From contig CAZMNO010000008.1 of assembly GCA_964567685.1 (NCBI GenBank), positions 27,845 through 91,844 of the forward strand: a stretch of DNA of 64,000 nt. The letters run 5' to 3'. The position numbers and the translations under genes were made by a program. The first letter of the stretch is position 1, and each line of letters begins with the position of its first letter. Positions 8,474 through 16,616 of this stretch are shown in pieces. The notes below the pieces were generated by a model, which worked only from the letters and a program-made list of their open reading frames with translations, did no database searches and was not told the origin of the DNA. This DNA is from UBA5972 sp964567685 (GTDB lineage Bacteria; Pseudomonadota; Alphaproteobacteria; Rhodobacterales; Rhodobacteraceae).

Positions 8474-9133
8474 ATGCGAAACGTGATTTTTGATCTGGAT
8501 GGCACGCTTGCCGATACCAGCGGTGATTTGATCGCAGCGGCAAATGCCTGTTTTGAGCGTCGGGGTTTGGGTGCGCTGCTTGATCCGACAAAGGATCAGC
8601 AAACCGCGTTTGAGGGTGGACGGGCCATGCTGCGGCTGGGGTTTTCGCGGCTGGACGCGCAGTGGACTGAGGCTGATATCGATGCGGAATACCCCTATCT
8701 GCTAGAGTCATACAGCGATAATATCGACGTGTTTACAACACTTTACGAGGGTGTGGAGCGGGCTCTGGATGAATTGCTTAAGGCGGGTGCCAGGCTTGGT
8801 GTCTGCACCAATAAACCTCAGGGACTGTCTGATATCCTGCTTACACGTCTTGGGATTGAGGACAGGTTTGCGGCCGTTCTGGGGGCAGATGCACTGGCGG
8901 TGCGAAAGCCGGATCCGCTTCATCTGACGGAAACGATCCGGCGGGTTGGTGGCAGTCAGGACAGTTCTGTTCTGATTGGCGACACGATGACTGACCGCAA
9001 AACCGCGCGTGCCGCGAATGTGCCCTGTGTATTGGTGACGTTCGGTCCGAAAGGGCGTGACGTTGTAGCCATGGAACCAGAAGGGTTGCTGGACCACTAT
9101 GACAATCTGTCAGATGTTCTTGCCCGGCTTTAG
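8474..9133 (+). CDS. HAD-family phosphatase, Gph-like
   Basis: A 219-residue HAD hydrolase with all four motifs: DLDGT (motif I, residues ~7-11), 'CTNKP' (motif II), 'KPDP' Lys (motif III) and 'GDTMTD' (motif IV). A helical cap sits between motifs I and II. The pattern matches phosphoglycolate phosphatases, which clear 2-phosphoglycolate, but HAD enzymes are hard to assign to substrate by eye; another small phosphate ester is possible. Divergent from glmU. Confidence 0.8.
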   Translation: MRNVIFDLDGTLADTSGDLIAAANACFERRGLGALLDPTKDQQTAFEGGRAMLRLGFSRLDAQWTEADIDAEYPYLLESYSDNIDVFTTLYEGVERALDELLKAGARLGVCTNKPQGLSDILLTRLGIEDRFAAVLGADALAVRKPDPLHLTETIRRVGGSQDSSVLIGDTMTDRKTARAANVPCVLVTFGPKGRDVVAMEPEGLLDHYDNLSDVLARL

Positions 9134-9148
9134 CATTTTTCGCGTTGT

Positions 9149-10513
9149 TCAGGCCGTTTCAGTCTTATGATCGTTTGATCTGCAAATAAGGTCAGCCAGG
9201 GTTTGCACACTGCCCCCTGATTTGAGAGCCGACGTTGCAGCCTCGATCCCCGCGGCTCTGTCGATCCCGATCAAAGGATCGGCCAGAGTGTGAAATTTGG
9301 AGCGCAATTCAGTAGAACTCGGTGGTTCATCTGCTGTCCAGCGCGGGTTCATTATGTCGGAAGTCAGCAAGCGCCCATCCTTCATGTGCAATTGCGCCTT
9401 GGCATATCGCTGGGCGGGAAAAGCGGCGTTGCAGGTCTCGTCTTCAAACATCTGCAACCCCCTGGAAAGGCGCATGATTTCAGGATCATTCAGCGCGGTG
9501 CCTGAGACTTCATTGATCCCCACGTCACCTTTCACCAGTGCAACGGCGCAAGGGTAAGAGGTTGAATACTGCGCTTCTTCCGTGGTTTTCGGGGCTTTTA
9601 CTGCCAGTCGAACGGATTCGTGGAATGTGTGGATATCGATACGTTCCACCATTTCCGAGGTCAGATTATGTGCACGTTTCAGCGACAAAACCGCCTCGAT
9701 TGGCCCCTGCGCCCAGCGGCAGACCGGGTAGGGTTTGAAATATTGCTCGCTGGTGAGCCAGCGCTGGCCAAGATCGGTCCAGTAAGGCGCAGCCTCAGCC
9801 CCTTCCATAGTGATTGCAGGCGCGCCGGTAAAACCGCTTGCCGCCAGATAGGACGCCGAGACCCCGGCCATGGCACCAAAGCCTGAACCGTCTTTCAGCA
9901 TGGTCGGGTGATCGATGCAGCGCATCATCTGGCTGCGGGGACCGTGATACTCAGCAATACCCAGAGCATGGCGTGTGGCTTCACGTCCAAGCCCAAGCCG
10001 CCTTGCACCGATTGCGGCCACCGCCACCGCCACCCAGGCCCCGGAAGTGTGGTAATCCGGCACGGTTGCGTGCAAGGCCACCGCCAGTCTGCTGCCAAGT
10101 TCATAGCCAAGGGTGATGTCGCTGAGAAAAGCCTGCCCATCCTCAAGCCCTGTTGCCTCGGCAAAGGCAAGATCTGCAGGGAAGACACCACAGCCAACAT
10201 GGCCTTTGGCTTCGTTATATCCGTCATGGCCGTCAAGCGCGTCGATTGTCATACCACCCGCCAGTGCCGCCCCGGCAGGGCTGACACTGCGCCCGTCAAA
10301 GAGCAGGCGCGCAGTGGACGAACCGGCTGCGAACATTTCCGTTGCGTGATCCCGGATGATGGCGGAAAGCGAACTGGTCGCGCCGCCGATACCGACACCG
10401 ATCAGATCGAGCACGCACAGTTCGGCCATGTCCTGGGTTGCCTTGGGGATATCCTGAAAGTTCAGATCGTGGATGAAATCGACAATATCCTTTTGGGCAC
10501 CGTCTTTGGGCAT
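9149..10513 (-). CDS. MmgE/PrpD family protein
   Basis: A 454-residue protein of the MmgE/PrpD superfamily (2-methylcitrate dehydratase PrpD, cis-aconitate decarboxylase and relatives). Family features: 'ALAGGMTIDALDGHDGYNEAKGH', 'HTSGAWVAVAVAAIGARRLGL', 'QYFKPYPVCRWAQGPIEA' and the C-terminal substrate-cleft segment. No methylcitrate-cycle genes (prpB, prpC) are nearby, so I leave the substrate open. It is a single gene, convergent with the gph-like gene and divergent from the aminotransferase. Confidence 0.82.
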   Translation of the reverse strand: MPKDGAQKDIVDFIHDLNFQDIPKATQDMAELCVLDLIGVGIGGATSSLSAIIRDHATEMFAAGSSTARLLFDGRSVSPAGAALAGGMTIDALDGHDGYNEAKGHVGCGVFPADLAFAEATGLEDGQAFLSDITLGYELGSRLAVALHATVPDYHTSGAWVAVAVAAIGARRLGLGREATRHALGIAEYHGPRSQMMRCIDHPTMLKDGSGFGAMAGVSASYLAASGFTGAPAITMEGAEAAPYWTDLGQRWLTSEQYFKPYPVCRWAQGPIEAVLSLKRAHNLTSEMVERIDIHTFHESVRLAVKAPKTTEEAQYSTSYPCAVALVKGDVGINEVSGTALNDPEIMRLSRGLQMFEDETCNAAFPAQRYAKAQLHMKDGRLLTSDIMNPRWTADEPPSSTELRSKFHTLADPLIGIDRAAGIEAATSALKSGGSVQTLADLICRSNDHKTETA

Positions 10514-10668
10514 GTCACGCCTCCCTGTTTCAGCGTCGAGTTTAGGCGGAGAATGATGGAAGGGCAGGCAATTTCCGACACTATTTGTCGCAAAGGAAGG
10601 CTTGATGGCCGAAGGGTGCCTGAATAGGGTCAGGACACATTGAGCAATGTGGTTGCAAGGGAAATCAG

Positions 10669-11868
10669 ATGGTCACGCGATTTGCGGGGAATTTTACCCA
10701 GCAGGAACCCATTCCCGAAGATGCAATTGCAGCGGCCGTCAGGGTGATGCAAAGCGGGCGGTTGCATCGCTACAATACCGAAGCCGGGGAAACATCCGAG
10801 GCGGCCTTGCTGGAGGCGGAATTTGCAGCTGAGATGGGCGCGCGTTACTGCCTTGCGGTTGCTTCGGGGGGATATGCTCTGGCAACGGCCCTCAGGGCGG
10901 CGGGGGCGAAACCGGGCGAGCGGGTGCTGACCAACGCGTTCACTCTGGCCCCGGTGCCCGGTGCGATTGCCGGTGCGGGCTGCGTGCCGGTTTTTGTTGA
11001 GGTCACGCGGGATCTTGTCATTGATCTTGATCACCTTTCTGATCGGGTCGAAACGACAGGTGCCCGTTTTCTGATGCTGAGCCATATGCGCGGCCATATC
11101 TGCGATATGGAAAGGTTGATGGAGATTTGCTCGGCCTCTGATGTCGTGGTGATCGAGGATTGCGCCCATACGATGGGCGCGCGCTGGAACGGGGTCTTGT
11201 CGGGGCGGCACGGACGCGTCGCCTGTTATTCGACGCAGACCTATAAGCATGTGAATTCCGGCGAGGGTGGCTTGATGATTTCCGACGATGCCGAGCTGAT
11301 GGCACGGGCGACCATGTTGTCGGGCAGTTACATGCTCTACGGGCGTCATCTGGCTGGCCCGCCCGAAGAGGTGTTTCAGGATATCCGGCTTGAAACGCCC
11401 AATTGCTCGGGGCGGATGGACAATCTGCGTGCGGCAATTCTGCGCCCGCAATTGCAGGCTCTTGAGACACAGATCGCAAAATGGAATGCGCGCTATCGGG
11501 AAGTGGAAACCGGGTTGCGCAATCTGCCGGGTTTACGGGTGATCGAACGGCCTGAGCGGGAAGATTTCGTTGGCTCCTCGATCCAGTTTCTGTTGCCGGA
11601 GATGAAACCGGATCAGATCGCGGAGGTTATGAAGGGCTGCGCTGCACGCGGGGTTGAACTGAAATGGTTCGGCGGGGCAGAGCCGACGGCCTTTACCTCG
11701 CGCTACACAAGCTGGAAATATGCACCAGACCAGATATTGCCGCAAACCGACAAGGTGCTTGATGGTTTGATGGATATGCGTCTGCCGTTGACCTTCAGTC
11801 TAGAGGATTGCGCTTTGATTGCTGAGATCATTCGTGAAGAGGTTGCTGCAGTCAGCCGGGGCGGGTGA
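10669..11868 (+). CDS. DegT/DnrJ/EryC1/StrS-family PLP aminotransferase
   Basis: A 399-residue PLP enzyme of the sugar-aminotransferase fold. Visible features are 'CLAVASGGYALATALRAAG' (cofactor phosphate region), 'VIEDCAHTMGARW' (Asp pairing with the pyridine nitrogen) and the Schiff-base lysine in 'STQTYKHVNSGEGG'. Members act on nucleotide keto-sugars or related ketones, but no sugar biosynthesis genes are adjacent and the substrate is unknown. ATG at 10669 is preceded by AAGGGAA. It is transcribed divergently from the MmgE/PrpD gene. Confidence 0.82.
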   Translation: MVTRFAGNFTQQEPIPEDAIAAAVRVMQSGRLHRYNTEAGETSEAALLEAEFAAEMGARYCLAVASGGYALATALRAAGAKPGERVLTNAFTLAPVPGAIAGAGCVPVFVEVTRDLVIDLDHLSDRVETTGARFLMLSHMRGHICDMERLMEICSASDVVVIEDCAHTMGARWNGVLSGRHGRVACYSTQTYKHVNSGEGGLMISDDAELMARATMLSGSYMLYGRHLAGPPEEVFQDIRLETPNCSGRMDNLRAAILRPQLQALETQIAKWNARYREVETGLRNLPGLRVIERPEREDFVGSSIQFLLPEMKPDQIAEVMKGCAARGVELKWFGGAEPTAFTSRYTSWKYAPDQILPQTDKVLDGLMDMRLPLTFSLEDCALIAEIIREEVAAVSRGG

Positions 11869-12249
11869 ATCAGCAAGCCCACCTGAAAGTTTCCTCTGAG
11901 ATCAACGGCGGTTTTGCTTACCTTTTGATACTTCTTTGAATCAGTCGCATTCAGCCGAGTTTGCCACAGAGCCGCGCATTGCAGACGCGCGCGGGGGCGA
12001 TCCGACACTGGTGTACTGGCATTTTATACACGCCAAATCCGAATAACCTCTCAGCGTTGCGCGCGCTTCAGCCAATCGCCGCCGCATGGCTGCGCGTCGG
12101 CGATGCGCGGCGGGCTTCGCCCTTGATCCCGCGCTTGGTGCATATTTTCACTCGCTGCTAAAATCGGCCAATGATGTGCGGGGCCGCGCACGTCATACCG
12201 AATGGTCGATAGTGTTATTGCCCATCTCAATGAACGGCCGGACTTTCTG
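11869..12249. other. Long intergenic region without a recognised gene
   Basis: About 380 bp between the aminotransferase and the ivd promoter. Short open frames exist on both strands but none has a good ribosome-binding site, conserved motif or family resemblance that I recognise. It contains G+C-rich self-complementary runs around 12070-12125 and the look of decayed coding sequence. Confidence 0.4.
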
Positions 12250-12299
12250 TTGCAATCCGCCGTCGGCTGCGCTATTAAATGAACACTTGTTCAATTAAT
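12250..12299 (+). promoter_or_regulatory. ivd promoter overlapped by a TetR-type palindromic operator
   Basis: A -35-like TTGCAA (12250-12255) is 17 bp from a -10-like TATTAA (12273-12278). A 26-bp imperfect palindrome at 12274-12299 covers the -10 and start region: outer arms ATTAA/TTAAT, inner arms TGAAC/GTTCA around ACTT. Only one mismatched pair separates outer and inner arms. The geometry indicates repression of ivd by a dimeric regulator, probably TetR family, encoded outside the window. Confidence 0.65.
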
Positions 12300-12311
12300 C
12301 GGAGCCCGCCC

Positions 12312-13475
12312 ATGTTCACCGCCTCCATGAATTTCGCCTGTGGCGAGGAAGTCGAAGCCCTGCGCGAGATGGTCCATCGCTGGGCGCAGGACCGGGTTGC
12401 ACCGATGGCGGCAGAGATCGACAAATCCAATGTCTTTCCGGCTGAGCTGTGGAAAGAGATGGGTGAACTTGGTCTTCTGGGCATCACTGTCGAAGAGGAA
12501 TATGGCGGTGTCGGCATGGGGTATCTGGCGCATACCGTCGCGGTCGAGGAAATTGCCCGCGCTTCGGCCAGCGTGTCACTCTCCTATGGGGCGCATTCCA
12601 ACCTTTGCGTCAATCAAATCAAGCTGAACGGTAGCCACGAACAGAAAACCAAATATCTGCCAGGTTTGATTTCCGGTGACCATGTCGGCGCTTTGGCGAT
12701 GTCCGAGGCCGGGGCCGGTTCGGATGTCGTTTCAATGAAGCTGAGGGCAGAGAAACGCAACGGATATTACAATCTCAACGGCACCAAATACTGGATCACC
12801 AACGGCCCGGATGCCGACACGCTGGTGGTTTACGCCAAGACCGACCCGGAGGCAGGCGCGCGTGGTATGACTGCTTTTATCGTTGAAAAATCGATGAAAG
12901 GTTTTTCCACCAGCCCACATTTTGACAAGATGGGGATGCGCGGCTCGAACACCGCCGAACTGATCTTTGAAGATTGCGAAGTGCCGTTTGAAAACGTGCT
13001 GGGCGAGGAAGGCAAGGGCGTCAACGTGCTGATGTCCGGGCTTGATTACGAGCGCGTCGTACTTTCGGGGATCGGTGTCGGCATCATGCACGCGGTTCTC
13101 GATCACATCATGCCCTATATGCACGAGCGCAAACAGTTCGGAAAACCGATCGGGGAGTTCCAGCTGATGCAGGGCAAAATCGCCGATATCTACGCCGCGA
13201 TGAACTCGTCGCGTGCGTATCTTTATGCGGTCGCCGGGGCCTGTGATCGCGGCGAGGTCACCCGCCAGGATGCAGCCGCTCTGGTGCTCTATGCCAGCGA
13301 GCAGGGAATGCAGGTGGCCATTCAGGGTGTGCAGGCGATGGGAGGCGCGGGTTTCCTGAACGACAGTCCGCTCAGCCGTATCATGCGCGATGCCAAACTG
13401 ATGGAGATCGGGGCCGGCACCAGCGAGATCCGCCGGATGCTTTGTGGGCGGGAACTGATGCGGGTGACGGGGTAG
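12312..13475 (+). CDS. ivd: Isovaleryl-CoA dehydrogenase
   Basis: A 387-residue acyl-CoA dehydrogenase catalysing FAD-dependent oxidation of isovaleryl-CoA to 3-methylcrotonyl-CoA in leucine breakdown. The translation closely follows Rhodobacterales isovaleryl-CoA dehydrogenases: 'SYGAHSNLCVNQI', 'AMSEAGAGSDVVSM', 'YWITNGPDADTLVVYAKT', and the active-site Glu in 'GLDYERVVL' (about residue 243). The frame extends upstream to an ATG at 12279, but that ATG lies inside the palindromic operator; 12312 follows CGGAG and matches family amino ends. It heads the liu pathway genes, which resume after three inserted genes. Confidence 0.9.
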   Translation: MFTASMNFACGEEVEALREMVHRWAQDRVAPMAAEIDKSNVFPAELWKEMGELGLLGITVEEEYGGVGMGYLAHTVAVEEIARASASVSLSYGAHSNLCVNQIKLNGSHEQKTKYLPGLISGDHVGALAMSEAGAGSDVVSMKLRAEKRNGYYNLNGTKYWITNGPDADTLVVYAKTDPEAGARGMTAFIVEKSMKGFSTSPHFDKMGMRGSNTAELIFEDCEVPFENVLGEEGKGVNVLMSGLDYERVVLSGIGVGIMHAVLDHIMPYMHERKQFGKPIGEFQLMQGKIADIYAAMNSSRAYLYAVAGACDRGEVTRQDAAALVLYASEQGMQVAIQGVQAMGGAGFLNDSPLSRIMRDAKLMEIGAGTSEIRRMLCGRELMRVTG

Positions 13476-13486
13476 TTTGTAGTATC

Positions 13487-13545
13487 TTGACATAATGTAT
13501 AAAATATGCCATATTGTATGTATTAAGTTAAATTAGGAGAGCGCC
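13487..13545 (+). promoter_or_regulatory. vapBC promoter with large inverted-repeat operator
   Basis: TTGACA (13487-13492) is followed by an A+T-rich region. An inverted repeat at 13493-13525 has 16-nt arms (left arm TAATGTATAAAATATG) around one C, with 13 of 16 pairs matching; it covers the -10 and likely start site. AGGAGAG lies 6 nt before the ATG at 13546. This is the arrangement expected of an autoregulated toxin-antitoxin operon. Confidence 0.65.
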
Positions 13546-14007
13546 ATGAATTACGCATCTGCAAGCCAGCCGAAATCCGGGGTGACATTGCGCATCTGGG
13601 AACTCAGCAGTGAGATAACGCGCGAAAAAGGACGGCTGGCGCTTCGCCGGGAACTGATCAATAGAGCCAGGGAAGAGGGAATTAAGGAAAGCACGGCGTC
13701 TACACAGTATCATCACTGGAAAACTGCCCAATCAGATCAGACGACAGTGTCAATTGCTGTATCACCAGTTCGACTGGTCATCGGGCCGGACGGACGGGTC
13801 GTAATTCCTGCCGATATGCGCCGAGCGATGGAGCTTGATGAAAGTGGATCGGTTCTTGCGCAAATTGATCAGGGGGCACTGACCCTGACGTCACCGACCG
13901 TGGGTCTTCGCAAAGCACAGGAACTGGTTCGTTCATTCGACAAGGGTGACGGCTCAGCTGCAGAGGAATTGATTCAGGAACGACGTGCAGAAGCAGCGCG
14001 CGAATGA
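13546..14007 (+). CDS. VapB-like antitoxin with AbrB/SpoVT DNA-binding domain and N-terminal extension
   Basis: A 153-residue putative antitoxin. The middle part, 'VRLVIGPDGRVVIPADMRRAMELDESGSV' split over residues ~78-107, is a swapped-hairpin AbrB/MazE-type DNA-binding domain. The C-terminal ~40 residues are helical and charged, as in toxin-neutralising tails. Unusually, ~70 residues precede the AbrB domain; the segment 'RIWELSSEITREKGR' ... 'TASTQYHHWK' looks like an added helical or winged-helix module. The stop overlaps the toxin ATG by 4 nt. It presumably binds the inverted repeat just upstream. Confidence 0.75.
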   Translation: MNYASASQPKSGVTLRIWELSSEITREKGRLALRRELINRAREEGIKESTASTQYHHWKTAQSDQTTVSIAVSPVRLVIGPDGRVVIPADMRRAMELDESGSVLAQIDQGALTLTSPTVGLRKAQELVRSFDKGDGSAAEELIQERRAEAARE

Positions 14008-14384
14008 ACTATGTGGTGGACAGTTCAGCGGTGCTGGCTTTGCTTTGGGGCGAACCGGGAAGCGAACGGGTGGCTGAGGAGATACCGGCAGCAAATATGA
14101 GCTCGGTCAATCACGCCGAGATCGTGGGCAAGTTGATTGACCGGGGAGCCACAGAAACTGAGGCCGAAAAGGCTTTGAGCGCGCTTGGGTTTTCCGTCGT
14201 TCCATTTGACAAAGCGGCATCCTTTCAAGCTGGATATTTGCGTAAATATACCCGTCAATTCGGATTGTCGCTGGGTGACAGAGCCTGCCTTGCCGTTGCT
14301 ATGATCCTTGATGCACCGGTCCTGACGGCGGATCGCGCTTGGGCTGAATTGGATTTGGGGCTGAAAATAGAGGTCACTCGATGA
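14004..14384 (+). CDS. vapC: VapC-like PIN-domain ribonuclease toxin
   Basis: A 126-residue PIN-domain protein, the toxin of a type II system. The four acidic residues expected to bind Mg2+ are present: Asp6 ('VVDSSAVLALL'), Glu39 ('NHAEIVGKL'), Asp92 ('LGDRACLAVA') and Asp110 ('TADRAW'). It appears catalytically intact. VapC toxins cleave tRNA or rRNA; the target cannot be predicted here. It is coupled to the antitoxin upstream and to a secreted-protein gene downstream by 4-nt overlaps. Confidence 0.85.
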   Translation: MNYVVDSSAVLALLWGEPGSERVAEEIPAANMSSVNHAEIVGKLIDRGATETEAEKALSALGFSVVPFDKAASFQAGYLRKYTRQFGLSLGDRACLAVAMILDAPVLTADRAWAELDLGLKIEVTR

Positions 14385-14899
14385 AGACAACATCAAACAT
14401 ACGAGTACTCTTGTTCGGTCTAGTGATTGGATTTCCCGCACAAGCCCTGGCGCAGGAACTTACCTTCAACCCCATGCTCACCCATTCCTGCCTTGAGGAC
14501 GCAACAACCCCCGCAGAGCGTGTCGCCTGTATCGGCGTTTCTGCCAATGCCTGTATGGAAGAAACCGAGGGTGGTTATTCCACCGTCGGTATGGGCGGCT
14601 GCATTGATCGCGAGTTGGCCTGGTGGGATGACCGGCTCAATTCCAGCTACCGGGATTTGCGCGCGCGTGAAAAGGCTGATGACGCTGAGTTTGGCGCCGG
14701 TGAGAACGGCATCCCGGCCAAAGCTCCGGCTCTGAAAGCCATGCAGCGCGCCTGGATTACTTGGCGCGATGCCACATGTGACTACGAGCGTTCGCAATGG
14801 GGTGGGGGCACGGGTGGTGGTCCGGCCACGCTTGGTTGTCTGATGCGCCTGACAGCAGAGCAGACGCTTTATCTGGAACGCGTGGGACAGGAATTTTGA
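14381..14899 (+). CDS. DUF1311/LprI-like secreted protein
   Basis: A 172-residue exported protein with a signal peptide ending near 'AQALAQE' (residues ~1-25). The mature part has six cysteines and the signature of the DUF1311 (LprI N-terminal) family: 'CIDRELAWWDDRLNSSYRDL' and 'MQRAWITWRDATCDYE'. Some members inhibit lysozyme; that role is a family inference only. The ATG overlaps the vapC stop (ATGA), so it is translated with the toxin-antitoxin mRNA and may have arrived with it. A small ACCG/CGGT hairpin follows before mccB. Confidence 0.72.
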   Translation: MKTTSNIRVLLFGLVIGFPAQALAQELTFNPMLTHSCLEDATTPAERVACIGVSANACMEETEGGYSTVGMGGCIDRELAWWDDRLNSSYRDLRAREKADDAEFGAGENGIPAKAPALKAMQRAWITWRDATCDYERSQWGGGTGGGPATLGCLMRLTAEQTLYLERVGQEF

Positions 14900-14930
14900 A
14901 ACCGGCCTTCAAGGCGGTTCGGAGGATTAT

Positions 14931-16538
14931 ATGAGCCAGCTTCAATCATCTGCCCTTACCGGTTCGGATCAGTTCAAGGCCAATGTTGCAGCGCATCGGG
15001 ATGCGCTGGCTGAGATACGCGAGGCTGCATCAGAGGCCACGCTCGGCGGTGGGCCGAAGGCCCGCGAGCGCCATCTGGCTCGCGGCAAGATGTTGCCGCG
15101 CGAGCGCGTCTCCAACCTCCTTGATCCTGCCAGCCCGTTTCTGGAAATCGGCGCGACAGCGGCGCATGGTCTGTATGATGGTGCGGCACCCGGGGCCGGG
15201 GTGATTGCCGGGATCGGGCGTGTGCACGGGCTTGAGGTCATGGTCATCTGCAACGATGCCACCGTGAAGGGCGGCACCTATTTCCCGATGACCGTCAAAA
15301 AGCACCTGCGGGCGCAGGAAATTGCTGAACAAAATCACCTGCCCTGCATCTATCTCGTCGACAGCGGCGGTGCCAACCTGCCCAACCAGAACGAGGTTTT
15401 CCCGGATCGCGACCATTTTGGCCGGATATTCTACAATCAGGCCAACATGTCAGCCAAAAGCATCCCGCAAATCGCCGTGGTCATGGGCTCCTGCACCGCA
15501 GGTGGGGCTTATGTGCCGGCGATGTCGGATGTGACGATCATCGTCAAGGAACAGGGCACGATCTTTCTCGCTGGCCCACCGCTGGTCAAAGCCGCAACCG
15601 GTGAGGTGGTGAGTTCGGAAGATCTTGGCGGGGGTGACGTCCATACCCGCCTCTCGGGCGTTGCCGATTACCTGGCCGAAGATGACGCTCATGCGCTGGC
15701 GCTGGCGCGGCGTGCAGTGGCCGGTCTTAACCGGGTGAAACCGGCGACGGTCGATCTGCAACCGATTGAAGAGCCGCTTTACGACCCTGAAGAAATCCTC
15801 GGCGTAGTGCCTGCCGATCTGCGCACGCCATATGATATCCGCGAGGTGATCGCCCGCATGGTTGACGGCTCGCGCTTTGACGAGTTCAAATCGCGCTTTG
15901 GCGAAACCCTGGTCTGCGGTTTTGCCCATGTCAAAGGCATGCCCGTGGGGATCATCGGCAATAATGGGGTGATCTTCTCGGAAAGCGCGCAAAAGGGCGC
16001 GCATTTTGTTGAATTGTGCTCACAACGGCGTATCCCCTTGGTTTTCATGCAGAATATCACCGGCTTCATGGTTGGCAGAAAGTATGAAAACGAAGGCATT
16101 GCGCGACATGGGGCGAAAATGGTCACAGCCGTTGCCTCGACCAAAGTGCCGAAGATCACAATGATCATCGGGGGGTCCAATGGTGCCGGAAACTACGGTA
16201 TGGCCGGACGTGCCTACAGCCCGCGGTTCTTGTGGACCTGGCCCAACAGCCGCATCTCGGTCATGGGTGGCGAGCAGGCCGCCGGGGTGCTGGCAACCGT
16301 GAAACGCGACGCGATTGAGCGTGCTGGTGAAAGCTGGTCAGCCGAGGAAGAGGCGGAATTCAAACGCCCGACACTTGAAATGTTTGCTGAGCAGTCACAC
16401 CCGCTTTATGCCTCGGCAAGGCTTTGGGATGACGGCGTCATCGACCCACGCAAAAGCCGCGATGTACTGGCCTTGAGCCTCAGCGCAAGCCTCTGCGCTC
16501 CGATCGAAGAAACGCGCTTTGGCGTCTTCAGGATGTGA
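14931..16538 (+). CDS. mccB: Methylcrotonyl-CoA carboxylase, carboxyltransferase (beta) subunit
   Basis: A 535-residue carboxyltransferase subunit that transfers CO2 from biotin to 3-methylcrotonyl-CoA. Family markers: 'ERHLARGKMLPRERV', 'NDATVKGGTYFPMTVKKHLR', 'SGGANLPNQNEVFPDRDHFG' (split across the N-terminal crotonase-like domain), 'ITGFMVGRKYENEGIARHGAK' region and 'MGGEQAAGVLATV'. Start ATG follows TTCGGAGG. Together with mccA it forms the biotin enzyme of leucine degradation; BirA, encoded after nuoN, could biotinylate the partner subunit. Confidence 0.94.
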   Translation: MSQLQSSALTGSDQFKANVAAHRDALAEIREAASEATLGGGPKARERHLARGKMLPRERVSNLLDPASPFLEIGATAAHGLYDGAAPGAGVIAGIGRVHGLEVMVICNDATVKGGTYFPMTVKKHLRAQEIAEQNHLPCIYLVDSGGANLPNQNEVFPDRDHFGRIFYNQANMSAKSIPQIAVVMGSCTAGGAYVPAMSDVTIIVKEQGTIFLAGPPLVKAATGEVVSSEDLGGGDVHTRLSGVADYLAEDDAHALALARRAVAGLNRVKPATVDLQPIEEPLYDPEEILGVVPADLRTPYDIREVIARMVDGSRFDEFKSRFGETLVCGFAHVKGMPVGIIGNNGVIFSESAQKGAHFVELCSQRRIPLVFMQNITGFMVGRKYENEGIARHGAKMVTAVASTKVPKITMIIGGSNGAGNYGMAGRAYSPRFLWTWPNSRISVMGGEQAAGVLATVKRDAIERAGESWSAEEEAEFKRPTLEMFAEQSHPLYASARLWDDGVIDPRKSRDVLALSLSASLCAPIEETRFGVFRM

Positions 16539-16561
16539 TCAGACCCATGTCAGTTTCCCAG

Positions 16562-16584
16562 CTTCTTCTTGGCGAAAATACTCA
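16562..16584 (+). repeat. Copy of a short intergenic repeat (CTTCTTCTTGG / AAAATACTCA)
   Basis: A 23-bp sequence between mccB and mccA matching the arms of the inverted pair at 18564-18637 and, on the other strand, the copy at 48370-48392. It lies just upstream of the mccA ribosome-binding site. Confidence 0.5.
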
Positions 16585-16616
16585 TATCGCCACCGGAAAA
16601 CTTCAGGAGTCCCCAG

